A program made the position numbers and the translations under genes. The notes below the pieces were generated by a model. It searched no databases and was not told the DNA's origin. It saw nothing but the letters and a program-made list of their open reading frames with translations. A DNA stretch of 64,000 bases from JAPPKS01 sp963667895 (GTDB lineage Bacteria > Poribacteria > WGA-4E > PCPOR2b). Below are positions 43,566 through 53,021 of this stretch, piece by piece (the stretch's first letter is position 1; every line of letters begins with the position of its first letter). The stretch covers positions 682,001 through 746,000 of the forward strand of contig OZ245030.1 of the NCBI GenBank assembly GCA_965223985.1, in the 5' to 3' direction.

Positions 43566-44017
43566 TACATCCTAAAACACAATAATCCTGGGTCAGACAA
43601 TTGGTTCGTAGGTAAAACTGTACTAAACTTTGGACATATTTTAGACATAGCACTTCAGCGGAGTGCGAGAAGATCCACAACTGTTTCCATAGATATATCA
43701 CGCCTCTGGCATGAGGAGAGGGCACCGAAACGGACGTATAAGCACGTATGCACTCGGAGTCATTCGGTTCTCCGGTAGGAGCGATTTCCGAATCGCGACT
43801 TCTTTGATAAAAGCGGCGAAACCTGAAAACTCAATAGCTCTGAAAAATCATTCTCCTTGCTCCAGCGGAGCAATATATCTATAGAATATGGATCGCCAAC
43901 ACGCTGCACTCCAGCGGAGTGCTATGTCTGCAGTATAAGATATAGCCAGAATCACACCATAGAAACTTCAATTTGGTTGCCACGCCACGACATCAAAGCA
44001 CATGGAGGCAGTCATTC
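43566..44017. other. repeat-rich spacer inside the restriction island
   Basis: No coding frame is convincing. The spacer carries three copies of a short palindrome: CACTTCAGCGGAGTG at 43651, GCTCCAGCGGAGC at 43859 and CACTCCAGCGGAGTG at 43907. It also has one copy of a 27-bp dispersed repeat at 43774-43800. Confidence 0.6.
43651..43921. repeat. three short palindromes with CCAGCGG core
   Basis: CACTTCAGCGGAGTG (43651-43665), GCTCCAGCGGAGC (43859-43871) and CACTCCAGCGGAGTG (43907-43921) can each fold on themselves. The sequence near the first copy (TAGATATAT) reappears in inverted form beside the second (ATATATCTA), so the copies form larger inverted units. Confidence 0.55.
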
Positions 44018-45574
44018 ATGATTGAGAGACGCTTAGAAGAACTCTGGGGAAATTTGCAAGGCAAGAAACCGCATCTACCGCATTTTCTGTCGGAAATCCG
44101 TTTGGATGGTATCCGTGGATTTAATAATCTAAGGGTGCCGTTTGATTACCCGGTGAGCGTGATCGCTGGTGGAAACACTACCGGTAAATCGACGGTGTTG
44201 TTCGCAGCTGCTTGTGCTTACAAGGTCCCGGGTGCCGGTATCAAGGATTTCGTGCCATCCACGCTCTTTCCGGATTATCGCCCTAAACTCGGAGGACGAG
44301 AGGATATGCGCCAAGAGGTCACAATAGAGTTCAATCATCTGACGCTTAACGGTCCGCTTTCCATGCGGTGGCGACGTGCCAAAGGCTGGAATCGGAGTTT
44401 TTTCGGTCGCAAAAATGCCAGTCAACCGGAGCGACAAGTCTATCTCAGAACGCTCAGCAATCTGAGTAACCCATCTGAGGTGCGTGGTGCTCTTAACATG
44501 TCGCGTCTGAAGACTGAACCGGAAGAGACCCCCTTAACAGCATCAGAGATTGAATTTGCCCATCAGATGCTTCCTTTCAGATATTCGGAGGTGGTGAATT
44601 TGTCCAGTGGTAAGAAAAATCTCCTCTTTGCCGCACAGGAAGGTGGGGCGACTTACTCTGAATTACACATGGCTGCTGGGGAACGGGCGATTCTGCGGTT
44701 GTCGAAAGAAATTACGCAGCTCGACGGTGCGCTCGTTCTAATTGACGAAGTGGAAGCGGGGCTGCATCCTTGGGTGCAGCAGCTGCTCATGGTACATTTA
44801 CAACAATTGGCACTGCGCAAAGATCTCCAGATTATTGTAACATCTCACAGTCCGGTTGTTCTCGAATCAGTGCCTCTCAACGGTAGGATTTTTCTCGACC
44901 GAGATGAGCTATCTGGTGAGGTCGTGGTGCGTCCGGCATACCGCGATTTAATTCAGAACGCGCTCTATGGGCGTTCCAATGAGAAGCTCAAACTGCTCTG
45001 TGAGGACGAAATTGCTGAAGGTATTTTGGAAGGTGTATTTGATTTTCTGCTACCGCAAGAACGAATCAAGTGGGAATCGGTTCATATCGGGTGCGACACG
45101 GGGGCGAGTGAGTTTCCGATGCACGCGCTCTCTTTGGCAAAGTTCGGTCAGATTCAAGACACCGTCTTTATTCTTGACGGTGACCAACGCGGTGGAGAAG
45201 TAGAAGGCAGGATACAAGAAGCGGCGGGACGTGGTGTTAATATTTCGATATTGTTCCTTCCCGGCGGTGGAACACCGGAAAGTTGGGTGTTGGAGAAACT
45301 ACATCAGCACCTTGAAATTCATGCCTCTCGACTTGAGATTGACCCGGGGGATCTGTCCAACCTAATGAATAGCTTGGATGCTACCTATGCTTTGGCATCC
45401 GAAAGTTCTTCAGAAATTGCGAAGAACAAATTTCGCAGTTTATCCGAAAGTCTGCGTAGGGGGGCGTCGGAGATTTGTCGGATCGTCGCGCGGCTGGAAG
45501 CGAATCGGAGAGAGAGTGACATTCAGCCGCTCGTGGATGAATTGCGCGGAATTTTAAGGCAATGGCGTGGGTAA
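44018..45574 (+). CDS. OLD-like AAA ATPase with TOPRIM region
   Basis: A 518-residue ATPase of the ABC/SMC-like AAA group. Walker A is VIAGGNTTGKSTVLFAAA, the signature MAAGERAILRL, Walker B ALVLIDEVEAGLHPW, and the H-loop VTSHSPVVLES. A C-terminal TOPRIM-like part follows with LLCEDEIAEGILEGV and DTVFILDGDQRGG, the E and DxD expected of metal-dependent nucleases such as OLD/GajA. No GajB-like helicase is adjacent. ATG 44018 is set by GGAGG at 44004-44008. It lies 18 bases upstream of hsdR, so it is part of the type I restriction operon and may be an accessory defence effector. Confidence 0.8.
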   Translation: MIERRLEELWGNLQGKKPHLPHFLSEIRLDGIRGFNNLRVPFDYPVSVIAGGNTTGKSTVLFAAACAYKVPGAGIKDFVPSTLFPDYRPKLGGREDMRQEVTIEFNHLTLNGPLSMRWRRAKGWNRSFFGRKNASQPERQVYLRTLSNLSNPSEVRGALNMSRLKTEPEETPLTASEIEFAHQMLPFRYSEVVNLSSGKKNLLFAAQEGGATYSELHMAAGERAILRLSKEITQLDGALVLIDEVEAGLHPWVQQLLMVHLQQLALRKDLQIIVTSHSPVVLESVPLNGRIFLDRDELSGEVVVRPAYRDLIQNALYGRSNEKLKLLCEDEIAEGILEGVFDFLLPQERIKWESVHIGCDTGASEFPMHALSLAKFGQIQDTVFILDGDQRGGEVEGRIQEAAGRGVNISILFLPGGGTPESWVLEKLHQHLEIHASRLEIDPGDLSNLMNSLDATYALASESSSEIAKNKFRSLSESLRRGASEICRIVARLEANRRESDIQPLVDELRGILRQWRG

Positions 45575-45592
45575 TCCAAAGGAACTAGTGAC

Positions 45593-48500
45593 ATGAACAC
45601 AATAGGGCAACGGGAATTCTTAACACAGCGGCGCGTGATTTCATTCTTCCAACTTGCCCTGGGCTATAACTCTCTTGGCAATTGGAAGGAGCGCACCGGC
45701 AATCGCAATGTCGAGGCAGAGTTTCTGACCGACTGGCTGAAGGGTCAGGGACACAGTGACAAAATCATTGAGAGAGCTGTATCTCAGGTACGTAAGGCTG
45801 CCGACCTCGGTGGGAGCAAGACACTCTACAGCGCAAACCGTGAAGTGTATGGCTTGCTCCGATACGGCGTGAAAATTCAGCCTGAAGTGGGCGAGCAACA
45901 CAAGACCGTCTGGCTACTCGACTGGAAAAACCCAGATAACAACTACTTCGGCATCGCCGAGGAGGTGACCGTTTCCGGGGAAAACGTCAAGCGACCCGAT
46001 ATTGTGCTCTACGTCAATGGAATTGCAATCGGGGTACTGGAATTAAAACGTTCCACGGTGTCGGTTGCCGAGGGCATCCGCCAGAACCTCGGCAACCAGC
46101 AGCCGAAATTTATCCCCCATTTCTTTTCGACGGTGCAACTCATAATGGCGGGGAACATGACCGAGGGGGTGCGCTACGGTGTGATCGAGACGCCTGAAAA
46201 ACATTGGCTGCGCTGGAAGGCAGCCGACGACATCAACGACGACGACGACCCATTGCATCGGGAGTTACGCCAACTCTGCAGCAAGGAACGGATTCTTGAA
46301 GTCCTGCACGACTTCGTCGTTTTCGATGCCGGGACGAAGAAAATCTGTCGTCATAATCAGTATTTCGGCGTGAAGGCGGCTCAAGCGCGCGTCAAGAAGC
46401 GAGAGGGCGGTATCATCTGGCATGCGCAAGGCAGCGGAAAGAGTCTGATTATGGTCTGGCTCGCGAAATGGATTCGTGAGAACGTGACCAACGGTCGAGT
46501 ACTGATTATTACAGACCGCACCGAACTAGATGAACAGATTGAGAGGGTTTTCAAGGGCGTCAACGAGGATATCTACCGTACTCAGAGCGGTACTGACTTG
46601 GTAGGCGCACTAGGTGACACGACTAAATGGTTGGTCTGTTCGCTAATCCACAAGTTCGGGGCATCGGGGGCGATCAGTGACCAAGATGTGGAGAAATATG
46701 TCGAGGAAATCAAACAGAATCTGCCCGCCGATTTTCACCCCCGCGGCGAGTTTTTCGTCTTTGTGGATGAATGCCACCGCACACAGTCGGGCAAACTCCA
46801 CAGGGCGATGAAGACTATTCTACCGGGGGCAATGTCTATCGGCTTCACCGGCACCCCACTGCTCAAGCGCGACAAACCCCAGAGTATCGAAACCTTTGGT
46901 CCGTACATCCACACCTACAAGTACGACGAGGCGGTTGAAGATAACGTTGTCCTTGACCTGCGCTATGAGGCGCGGGACATCGACCAGCACATCACCTCGC
47001 AGGAACGGATTGATGAGTGGTTTGAACGCAAGACACGTGGGTTGGCTGATGTGCCAAAGGCACAACTCAAACAGCGTTGGGGCACGATGCGGAAAGTCCT
47101 GAGTTCACGGGATAGGTTGAACCAGATTGTCGCTGATATTCTGATGGACATGGAGAGACACGATCGTTTAGTGAGCGGTCGTGGAAACGCAATGCTAATA
47201 TCCGATAGCATTTACTCGGCATGCCGGTTTTTTGAGATGTTTCAGGGAACTCCACTGCAGGGTAAATGCGCTATTGTGACCTCCTACAATCCGTCTCCGT
47301 CTGCCATCAAAGGTGAGGAAACTGGCGAGGGATTAACCGAAAAGCTTCTCAAATATAACATCTACCGGAAGATGCTCGCGGCGCACTTTGGCGAACCGGA
47401 AAACGCTGCGATGCACAAGGCAGATCTGTTCGAGCAAGAGGTCAAGAAGCGTTTCGTCGAAGAGCCGAGACAGATGAAACTCCTAATTGTTGTGGACAAA
47501 CTGCTAACCGGTTTCGACGCTCCGCCAGCGACTTATCTCTACATTGATAAGCACATGCAGGACCACGGTCTGTTTCAGGCGATCTGCCGGGTCAACCGCC
47601 TTGATGGCGAGGACAAAGAATACGGCTACATAATCGACTACAAAGACCTGTTCCGCTCACTAGAACAGTCAATCTCGGACTACACCGGAGAAGCCTTCGC
47701 CGCTTACGACCCGGAAGACGTACAGGGGCTGCTGGAAAACCGACTTGAGAAGGCACGCGAACGGCTTGAGGAGGTACGCGAGGCAGTCAAGGCGCTCTGC
47801 GAACCGGTTGAACCGCCACGCGACACGGCGGCTTACCTGCGTTTCTTTTGTGCCGTTGAGAGCGGCAACGTCGAGCAGCTTAAAGCCAACGAGCAAAAGC
47901 GCCTAACCCTCTACAAACTGGTTGCGGGGTTCCTTCGCGCCTACGCCAATATCGCTAACGAGATGAGTGAGGCGGGTTATAGCCATGCTGAGGCACAGGA
48001 AATCAGAGACGAAGTGGACTACTACGAGAAGGTGCGGCAAGAAGTCAAGCTGGCGAGCGGCGACTATATTGACCTGAAAATGTATGAACCGGCTATGCGT
48101 CATCTGCTGGACACCTACATTCGGGCAGAGGGGAGTGAGACACTCTCCGAGTTCGACGACCTGACGCTAGTGGAACTGATTGTTAAGCGTGGCGAAGCCG
48201 CAGTTGATTTGCTACCCGGGGGAATCAAGAAAAATCGCAAAACCGCGGCGGAAACGATTGACAACAACGTCCGTCGGGTGATTATCGACCGGACACCAGA
48301 GAATCCCAAATATTATGAGAACATGTCCAAGTTGCTTGATGCGTTAATCCAACAGCGAAAACAGGAAGCAATTGACTACAGAACGTATCTGTCTAAAATC
48401 GTCGAACTGACAAAGCGGATCGATACGTATGAGACCAGAGCAACCTATCCTCCTGAAATCAACAGCGGAGCGAAACAGGCGTTATTCGACAACATAAAGA

Positions 48501-48754
48501 TATCCAACATTTCGGAGATTACTGAGACGCTCGGTCAGAACGAAAACCTCCTAACCCGAGAAATCAGAGCGAGGGCAGCAATTGCACTGGATGAAGCTAT
48601 CCTAAATTCGAAGGAAGACGATTGGAAAGGACATAGGCTCAAAGAACGGAAAGTACGCCAAGCAATGGCGAAGGTTGTCGCGGAAGAATTTAGTGATTAT
48701 CCTGTTGACATTGACACGCTCTTTGAGCTAGTGAAGAATCAGCATGAGTACTGA
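45593..48754 (+). CDS. hsdR: type I restriction enzyme subunit HsdR
   Basis: The motor/nuclease subunit of the type I enzyme, 1053 aa, normal length. The N-terminal PD-(D/E)xK nuclease is seen as RPDIVLYVNGIAIGVLELKR. The SF2 translocase follows: Walker A WHAQGSGKSLIMVWLA, motif II VFVDECHRTQSGKL, motif III SIGFTGTPLL and motif VI AICRVNRLD. The C-terminal helical part would contact the M2S core. AAGGA precedes ATG 45593. The gene follows the OLD-like ATPase by 18 bases and overlaps the next gene by 11 bases. Confidence 0.96.
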   Translation: MNTIGQREFLTQRRVISFFQLALGYNSLGNWKERTGNRNVEAEFLTDWLKGQGHSDKIIERAVSQVRKAADLGGSKTLYSANREVYGLLRYGVKIQPEVGEQHKTVWLLDWKNPDNNYFGIAEEVTVSGENVKRPDIVLYVNGIAIGVLELKRSTVSVAEGIRQNLGNQQPKFIPHFFSTVQLIMAGNMTEGVRYGVIETPEKHWLRWKAADDINDDDDPLHRELRQLCSKERILEVLHDFVVFDAGTKKICRHNQYFGVKAAQARVKKREGGIIWHAQGSGKSLIMVWLAKWIRENVTNGRVLIITDRTELDEQIERVFKGVNEDIYRTQSGTDLVGALGDTTKWLVCSLIHKFGASGAISDQDVEKYVEEIKQNLPADFHPRGEFFVFVDECHRTQSGKLHRAMKTILPGAMSIGFTGTPLLKRDKPQSIETFGPYIHTYKYDEAVEDNVVLDLRYEARDIDQHITSQERIDEWFERKTRGLADVPKAQLKQRWGTMRKVLSSRDRLNQIVADILMDMERHDRLVSGRGNAMLISDSIYSACRFFEMFQGTPLQGKCAIVTSYNPSPSAIKGEETGEGLTEKLLKYNIYRKMLAAHFGEPENAAMHKADLFEQEVKKRFVEEPRQMKLLIVVDKLLTGFDAPPATYLYIDKHMQDHGLFQAICRVNRLDGEDKEYGYIIDYKDLFRSLEQSISDYTGEAFAAYDPEDVQGLLENRLEKARERLEEVREAVKALCEPVEPPRDTAAYLRFFCAVESGNVEQLKANEQKRLTLYKLVAGFLRAYANIANEMSEAGYSHAEAQEIRDEVDYYEKVRQEVKLASGDYIDLKMYEPAMRHLLDTYIRAEGSETLSEFDDLTLVELIVKRGEAAVDLLPGGIKKNRKTAAETIDNNVRRVIIDRTPENPKYYENMSKLLDALIQQRKQEAIDYRTYLSKIVELTKRIDTYETRATYPPEINSGAKQALFDNIKISNISEITETLGQNENLLTREIRARAAIALDEAILNSKEDDWKGHRLKERKVRQAMAKVVAEEFSDYPVDIDTLFELVKNQHEY

Positions 48755-49478
48755 GATTGATAGTCGCCGTATAGAAGTTGCGGGAATTCCGGTAGAAATC
48801 GTCCGCAAGGAGATTAAGAACCTCCATGTCGGCGTCTATCCCCCGAGCGGTCGAGTTCGGGTGGCAGCGCCTTTGCGCCTTGATGATGAGGCGGTGCGGC
48901 TCGCCCTCATTTCACGTCTTGGATGGATTCGCCGTAAGCAGGCGGAGTTCCAACAACAGGTTCGTCAATCTCAGCGCGAGTTCGTAACCGGTGAGAGTCA
49001 CTACTTCGAAGGCAGACGCTACCGGCTCAATGTGATCGAGCGCAACGCGCCACCAACGGTTAAACCGCGCAACAACACAACACTTGAATTAGGTGTTCGC
49101 CCGAACTCGGACCGGGAGGCGCGGGAAGTGGCGCTTCACCGTTGGTATCGCCGCCACCTGCGTGATCAGTTGCCGCCACTCATCGCCAAATGGGAAGCGG
49201 AGGTCGGTGTGACTGTGCATGATGTACGGATCAAGAAAATGAAAACGCTTTGGGGCTCCTGTAACGTTGAAGCCAAACGAATCTGGCTAAACCTAGAATT
49301 GGCGAAGAAACGGAGTTCATGTCTGGTTTACATCCTCGTACACGAAATGGTGCATCTCCTTGAACGTCAGCATAACGATCGGTTTCGCGAGTTGATGGAT
49401 AACTTTATTCCGCAATGGCGCACCTATAGGGACGAACTCAACCGTTCACCGCTTTCTCATGAGAATTGGCGATATTAA
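48744..49478 (+). CDS. YgjP/SprT-type zinc metalloprotease
   Basis: A 244-residue zinc metallopeptidase of the YgjP (DUF45, SprT-like) family. The active site is VHEMVHLLERQHNDRF (HExxH plus a downstream H), preceded by the family signature KTLWGSCNVEAKRIWLN. Such genes are often the last one of type I restriction operons; the role there is not known. The start overlaps the end of hsdR by 11 bases, so expression is coupled. Confidence 0.92.
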   Translation: MSTEIDSRRIEVAGIPVEIVRKEIKNLHVGVYPPSGRVRVAAPLRLDDEAVRLALISRLGWIRRKQAEFQQQVRQSQREFVTGESHYFEGRRYRLNVIERNAPPTVKPRNNTTLELGVRPNSDREAREVALHRWYRRHLRDQLPPLIAKWEAEVGVTVHDVRIKKMKTLWGSCNVEAKRIWLNLELAKKRSSCLVYILVHEMVHLLERQHNDRFRELMDNFIPQWRTYRDELNRSPLSHENWRY

Positions 49479-49663
49479 AAATATGATGAGCTTCGGAGGA
49501 TAAATCCCACTGTCATTGAACGCGCAATGGGAGTATTGGAATGAGGGCGAAGTAACTCGCCCGCCCTTTATCAGCATCACAATGACATCCCAACCGGCGC
49601 GTCGCCGTCGTTGGGTATTATATAGGTTAGCAATTACATTCAACCTTATATTAGGAGGAATTT

Positions 49664-50095
49664 ATGGCTATCAATACATACTTAACTTTTGAAGATAACT
49701 GCCGCGAGGCGTTTGAGTTCTACCGCTCCGTCTTCGGCGGCGAGTTCACATATATCTCGACATTCCGCGAAGGTCCCGAAGAGATGAAAGAGATGGAGAT
49801 TCCGGAGGATCACCTTGACCGCATCATGCACGTCTCTCTCCCGATTGGCAACAGCGTCCTCATGGGCAGTGACAGTACTTCCTCGTTCTCCCCGCCGCTG
49901 GCTGTAGGCAACAACTTCTCACTGTCCTTTGAAGCAGAGAGCAAAGAACATGCAGACGCGGTCTTCGCTGAACTGTCAGACGGCGGCACGGTGAATATGC
50001 CGATGGCTGACGCCTTCTGGGGCGCATACTTCGGCGCTTTTACGGACAAATTCGGCATCAACTGGCAGGTTATCGCCGAGCAATCGCAAGATTGA
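49664..50095 (+). CDS. VOC family protein (PhnB-like)
   Basis: A 143-residue vicinal-oxygen-chelate protein. AINTYLTFEDNCREAFEFYR followed by SVFGGEFTYISTFREGPEEM, VSLPIGNSVLMGSD and MPMADAFWGAYFGAFTDKFG with the final INWQVI define the PhnB/3-demethylubiquinone-methyltransferase-like subgroup. These dimerise and bind a metal and small substrates; activity cannot be told. A perfect AGGAGG precedes ATG 49664. A broken paralogue lies at 53022. Confidence 0.9.
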   Translation: MAINTYLTFEDNCREAFEFYRSVFGGEFTYISTFREGPEEMKEMEIPEDHLDRIMHVSLPIGNSVLMGSDSTSSFSPPLAVGNNFSLSFEAESKEHADAVFAELSDGGTVNMPMADAFWGAYFGAFTDKFGINWQVIAEQSQD

Positions 50096-50332
50096 TGAGG
50101 CACGCGTCCAACAGCTCGCCATGTCTACCATTTTCTATCGGTGACAAGCACGCGGGACACACGGGTGAGCGCAACGTGTTTTCGAAAGTCAATGCGTTTG
50201 CCACAAACACGGCGTTGTTCGGGGGTTATCGGCATATGCCAGTTCATGCCACTCACCCATTCGAACTTCCCCCCTATGTGATATTCCCGAACGCGGCTTC
50301 TACAGCATAAGCAATAAGATAACGAGTTCGAC

Positions 50333-50752
50333 ATGTCCAAAATCGGGAACCCTGATGTTGCGCGAGTATTCGACAGCTACCCGGAGCCCATACGCAAGAA
50401 GATGATGCGCCTCCGGCAACTCGTCTTGGACACGGCATTGGAGACGGAGGGCGTCGACGCGTTAGAGGAGACCCTAAAATGGGGTGAGCCCAGCTACCTC
50501 ACCAAGGGCGGCAGCACTATCAGAATGGACTGGAAGGACAGCACGCCGGACCAGTACGCGATGTGCTTCAATTGCAACACGTCGTTGGTCAACACGTTCA
50601 AAGCGGTCTACGGGGATGTGTTCACATTCGAGGGCAGTAGAGCAATTGTTTTCGGCGAAATCGACGATCTGCCTGTCAACGCGCTGAAGCACTGCATCTC
50701 GCTCGCTCTGACGTATCATCGTGTGAAACACCTACCGTCACTCGGCGCCTGA
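50333..50752 (+). CDS. DUF1801 domain protein
   Basis: A 139-residue protein of the DUF1801/YdhG-like fold. VFDSYPEPIRKKMMRLRQLV, EETLKWGEPSYLTKGGSTIR and VFTFEGSRAIVF are the characteristic parts. Function is unknown; it often lies, as here, among other small stress-type proteins. ATG 50333. Confidence 0.85.
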   Translation: MSKIGNPDVARVFDSYPEPIRKKMMRLRQLVLDTALETEGVDALEETLKWGEPSYLTKGGSTIRMDWKDSTPDQYAMCFNCNTSLVNTFKAVYGDVFTFEGSRAIVFGEIDDLPVNALKHCISLALTYHRVKHLPSLGA

Positions 50753-50789
50753 CCGAGACGTTCAGCAGTCCTTTTACGGGAAGTGTTTC

Positions 50790-51383
50790 ATGGACAAGAT
50801 TGACTTCAAAAAGACGATGACGGAGCTATATCGTGCCACAAGCGAGGTCGAGCGCGTCAAGCCGGGCAAGGGAACCTTCCTGGCTGTGGACGGGCAAGGA
50901 GCTCCTGGCGGCGAAGCGTTTGAAAAGGCGATTCAAGATCTCTACTCGGTTGCCTACACGGTGAAATTCACTCTGAAAAAAGCGGGGACGATTGATTTTG
51001 TTGTCCCTCCTCTCGAGGCGCTTTTTTACGACAATCCTAATGAAGTTCCCGACATTTCTCAATGGTGTTGGAGGACGATAATCCGAGTGCCGGAGCTTGT
51101 GAAAAGCGAGCAATTGCAAGAAGCGCAGAAAACGATTATGAAGAAGACGGGTACTGACTCCTCTGACGTCCGATTGGTAAGGTGGGAAGAATGTGAAAGT
51201 CTCCAGGTTCTGCATATTGGACCGTATGACCAGGTTGGGTCTGTCTACGAACAGCTTCACCGTAGGGCGCAAGCCGATAACATCGCTCTGCAGTGTCCAG
51301 GGCATGAGATATATCTCAGCGATCCCCGTCGTACGGCACCAGACAAGCTCAGGACAATCGTGCGGATGCCCATAGTTGGATAA
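50790..51383 (+). CDS. GyrI-like small-molecule-binding protein
   Basis: A 197-residue protein of the GyrI-like/SOUL-related fold, without the DNA-binding domain found in AraC-type relatives. GKGTFLAVDGQGAPGGEAFE, LYSVAYTVKF, the central QWCWRTIIRVPE segment and LQVLHIGPYDQVGSVYEQLH are typical. The end YLSDPRRTAPDKLRTIVRMP is conserved. It follows the DUF1801 gene by 37 bases and may share a transcript. ATG 50790. Confidence 0.88.
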   Translation: MDKIDFKKTMTELYRATSEVERVKPGKGTFLAVDGQGAPGGEAFEKAIQDLYSVAYTVKFTLKKAGTIDFVVPPLEALFYDNPNEVPDISQWCWRTIIRVPELVKSEQLQEAQKTIMKKTGTDSSDVRLVRWEECESLQVLHIGPYDQVGSVYEQLHRRAQADNIALQCPGHEIYLSDPRRTAPDKLRTIVRMPIVG

Positions 51384-51509
51384 ACTCTGTAGCATACTCC
51401 GCATGCTGACACCTAGCCGCCACCTCAACGAGAGCCTAAGGGGCTGTTTGAACAGTGAAGTTTGTAGGGTGCGCACTGCGCACCAGCCTCTAAAGGCTCC
51501 AGAGTGAGA

Positions 51510-51600
51510 TTAAGCGAGCGAATAGCGAGTAGGATTTTCTATCGCCCTCCTTATCCAGTCGGTTGATCGATAGAGATCCTAAGGCGATAGCTTTTCTCCG
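51510..51600. repeat. degenerate copy of the palindromic element
   Basis: AAGCGAGCGAATAGCGAGTA followed by TCTATCGCC and GTCGGTTGATC resembles the elements at 27993 and 29325, with the hairpin arms shortened. Just left, near 51462-51500, lies a copy of the repeat GTAGGGTGCGCACTGCGCACC-like block shared with 37203. Confidence 0.4.
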
Positions 51601-51650
51601 AACTTCACGCCATTGATGCACAGTCATTTAAGAGAGATTGTGAGGTAGCA

Positions 51651-52253
51651 ATGTCAAGTGAGAGAATTGTCGAACTCGAACAAAATATCGGCGAGTTAAT
51701 AGCCGAGCTAAACGCTCTGCGCAAATCCAGCCCGGGGACGCCGGTCCCCAATTACACGTTTGCAACGCTGACCGGTCAGGTGTCGCTTCTCGAACTGTTC
51801 GGCGGAAAGGACAAACTCCTGGCAATCCACAACATGGGGCAGGGCTGCCGCTATTGCACGTTGTGGGCGGACGGCTTAAACGGCTTGCTTGCCCATCTAG
51901 AATCGGCTCTGTCCGTCGTGCTGCTCTCAAAGGATCCGCCGGAAGTTCAGCGCCGGTTTGGCAACGCGCGCGGCTGGCGGTTTCGCTTCGCGTCGCACGG
52001 CGGCGGGGCATACATTCGTGAGCAGTCGGTAGTTAACGGAGATGACAATTTCCCGGGCGCCGTGGTCTACGAACGGGATGGCGACGCCATCCTGCGCAAG
52101 AACTCGTGCGTGTTCGGTCCCGGCGACCTTTACTGCGCGATGTGGAGCCTGCTCGGCTTGGCGGGTCTCGGCGAAGTGGAATGGACGCCGCAGTACACCT
52201 ATTGGCAGCGCCCCGCCGAACTGGATGACGGCGGCGCGAACGTGCTCGACTGA
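51651..52253 (+). CDS. DUF899 family thioredoxin-like protein
   Basis: A 200-residue thioredoxin-fold protein of the DUF899 group. PVPNYTFATLTGQVSLLELF, MGQGCRYCTLWADGLNG with its CxxC, and the closing EWTPQYTYWQRP are the markers. The CRYC pair is in the place of the thioredoxin active site. Function is unknown. GTGAGG precedes ATG 51651. A decayed ankyrin gene follows by 33 bases. Confidence 0.88.
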   Translation: MSSERIVELEQNIGELIAELNALRKSSPGTPVPNYTFATLTGQVSLLELFGGKDKLLAIHNMGQGCRYCTLWADGLNGLLAHLESALSVVLLSKDPPEVQRRFGNARGWRFRFASHGGGAYIREQSVVNGDDNFPGAVVYERDGDAILRKNSCVFGPGDLYCAMWSLLGLAGLGEVEWTPQYTYWQRPAELDDGGANVLD

Positions 52254-52286
52254 TCGCGGTAACAAGCCGCTGCCGAGACTACCGAA

Positions 52287-52896
52287 ATGGCACAAGACCT
52301 TCTAACTCAAGCCGCCGCCGCTGCACGCGAGGGTGACCTTGAGGCGCTGGGAGAGCTGCTCTCCTCATCCCCGGCGGTTCTCTCACGGCGAGGGCTTCCG
52401 AAGGACGCATGCTGCTCGATCTTGCCTGCCGCGCTGCGACGGGAGACATCGCCATACCTCTGAACCCGGGCACGCCCGAACAACATGCCGCAGTTGACCT
52501 TATTCTGAACGCAGGCGCAGACCCGTCCGCCGCCGACCAAGACAACTGGGCGGCGCGAAACAACCACTGCGATTCCATGGCAGCGCTCGTCGCACTCGGC
52601 GCGGACATCAACGCGAACCCATTCCACGGCACGCCGCTCCTGTGGGCATGTTACAGCGACAAGGTCGAAGCGGCAGCGTGGTTGCTGGACCATGGTGCGG
52701 ACCCCGATCTGCGGCACGATTGGGGCGGCGAAGGTCACGGCGTTGATGCTGTCGCCATGCACCTAGCAGCGCAGTATAACTGCGAGGAGCCGATCCGACC
52801 ATTGTTGACGGCGCCCACGGTGGCACACCGAAAAGATGGGCAGAATCGCAGGGTGCGGCGGACGCAGTCGAAATACTGAAGCGACGCCTGGGGTAA
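52287..52896 (+). pseudogene. ankyrin-repeat gene with two frameshifts
   Basis: Three frames together give one ankyrin protein. From ATG 52287 it reads MAQDLLTQAAAAAREGDLEA up to about 52380. Then, in a second frame, it reads MLLDLACRAATGDIAIPLNP, VDLILNAGADPSAADQDNWA and AWLLDHGADPDLRHDWGG. From about 52805, in a third, it reads GAHGGTPKRWAESQGAADAV to a stop at 52896. Frameshifts therefore lie near 52380 and 52800. Ankyrin repeats are protein-contact modules. The gene is unlikely to give a full protein. Confidence 0.75.
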
Positions 52897-52951
52897 CGTA
52901 TCAATCTACCTTGCGGGGAACCCATCGTTGATTCGATTCGCCGTGCGTATG

Positions 52952-52981
52952 TTGACCTCCGCGCCGTATTTATGGTATACT
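52952..52981 (+). promoter_or_regulatory. sigma70-like promoter of a decayed VOC gene
   Basis: TTGACC at 52952-52957 and TATACT at 52976-52981, spacer 18 bases. It lies about 40 bases before the VOC relic at 53022, whose own start codon is lost, so the promoter has outlived the gene. Confidence 0.5.
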
Positions 52982-53021
52982 CACGTGTATTTATAGATTT
53001 TAGCGCTATTTTCGGAAGGAA

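Noticed and set aside
44018..45574. Gabija system (GajA-GajB) call for the AAA+TOPRIM gene
   Set aside because: No GajB-type helicase is adjacent. The UvrD-like gene at 62583 is more than 17 kb away on the other strand.
37639..49478. Prophage or integrative element carrying the restriction island
   Set aside because: No integrase, phage structural gene, conjugation gene or tRNA-attachment duplication was found; tRNA-Asn at 36564 is nearby but no repeat of its 3' end is visible in the window.
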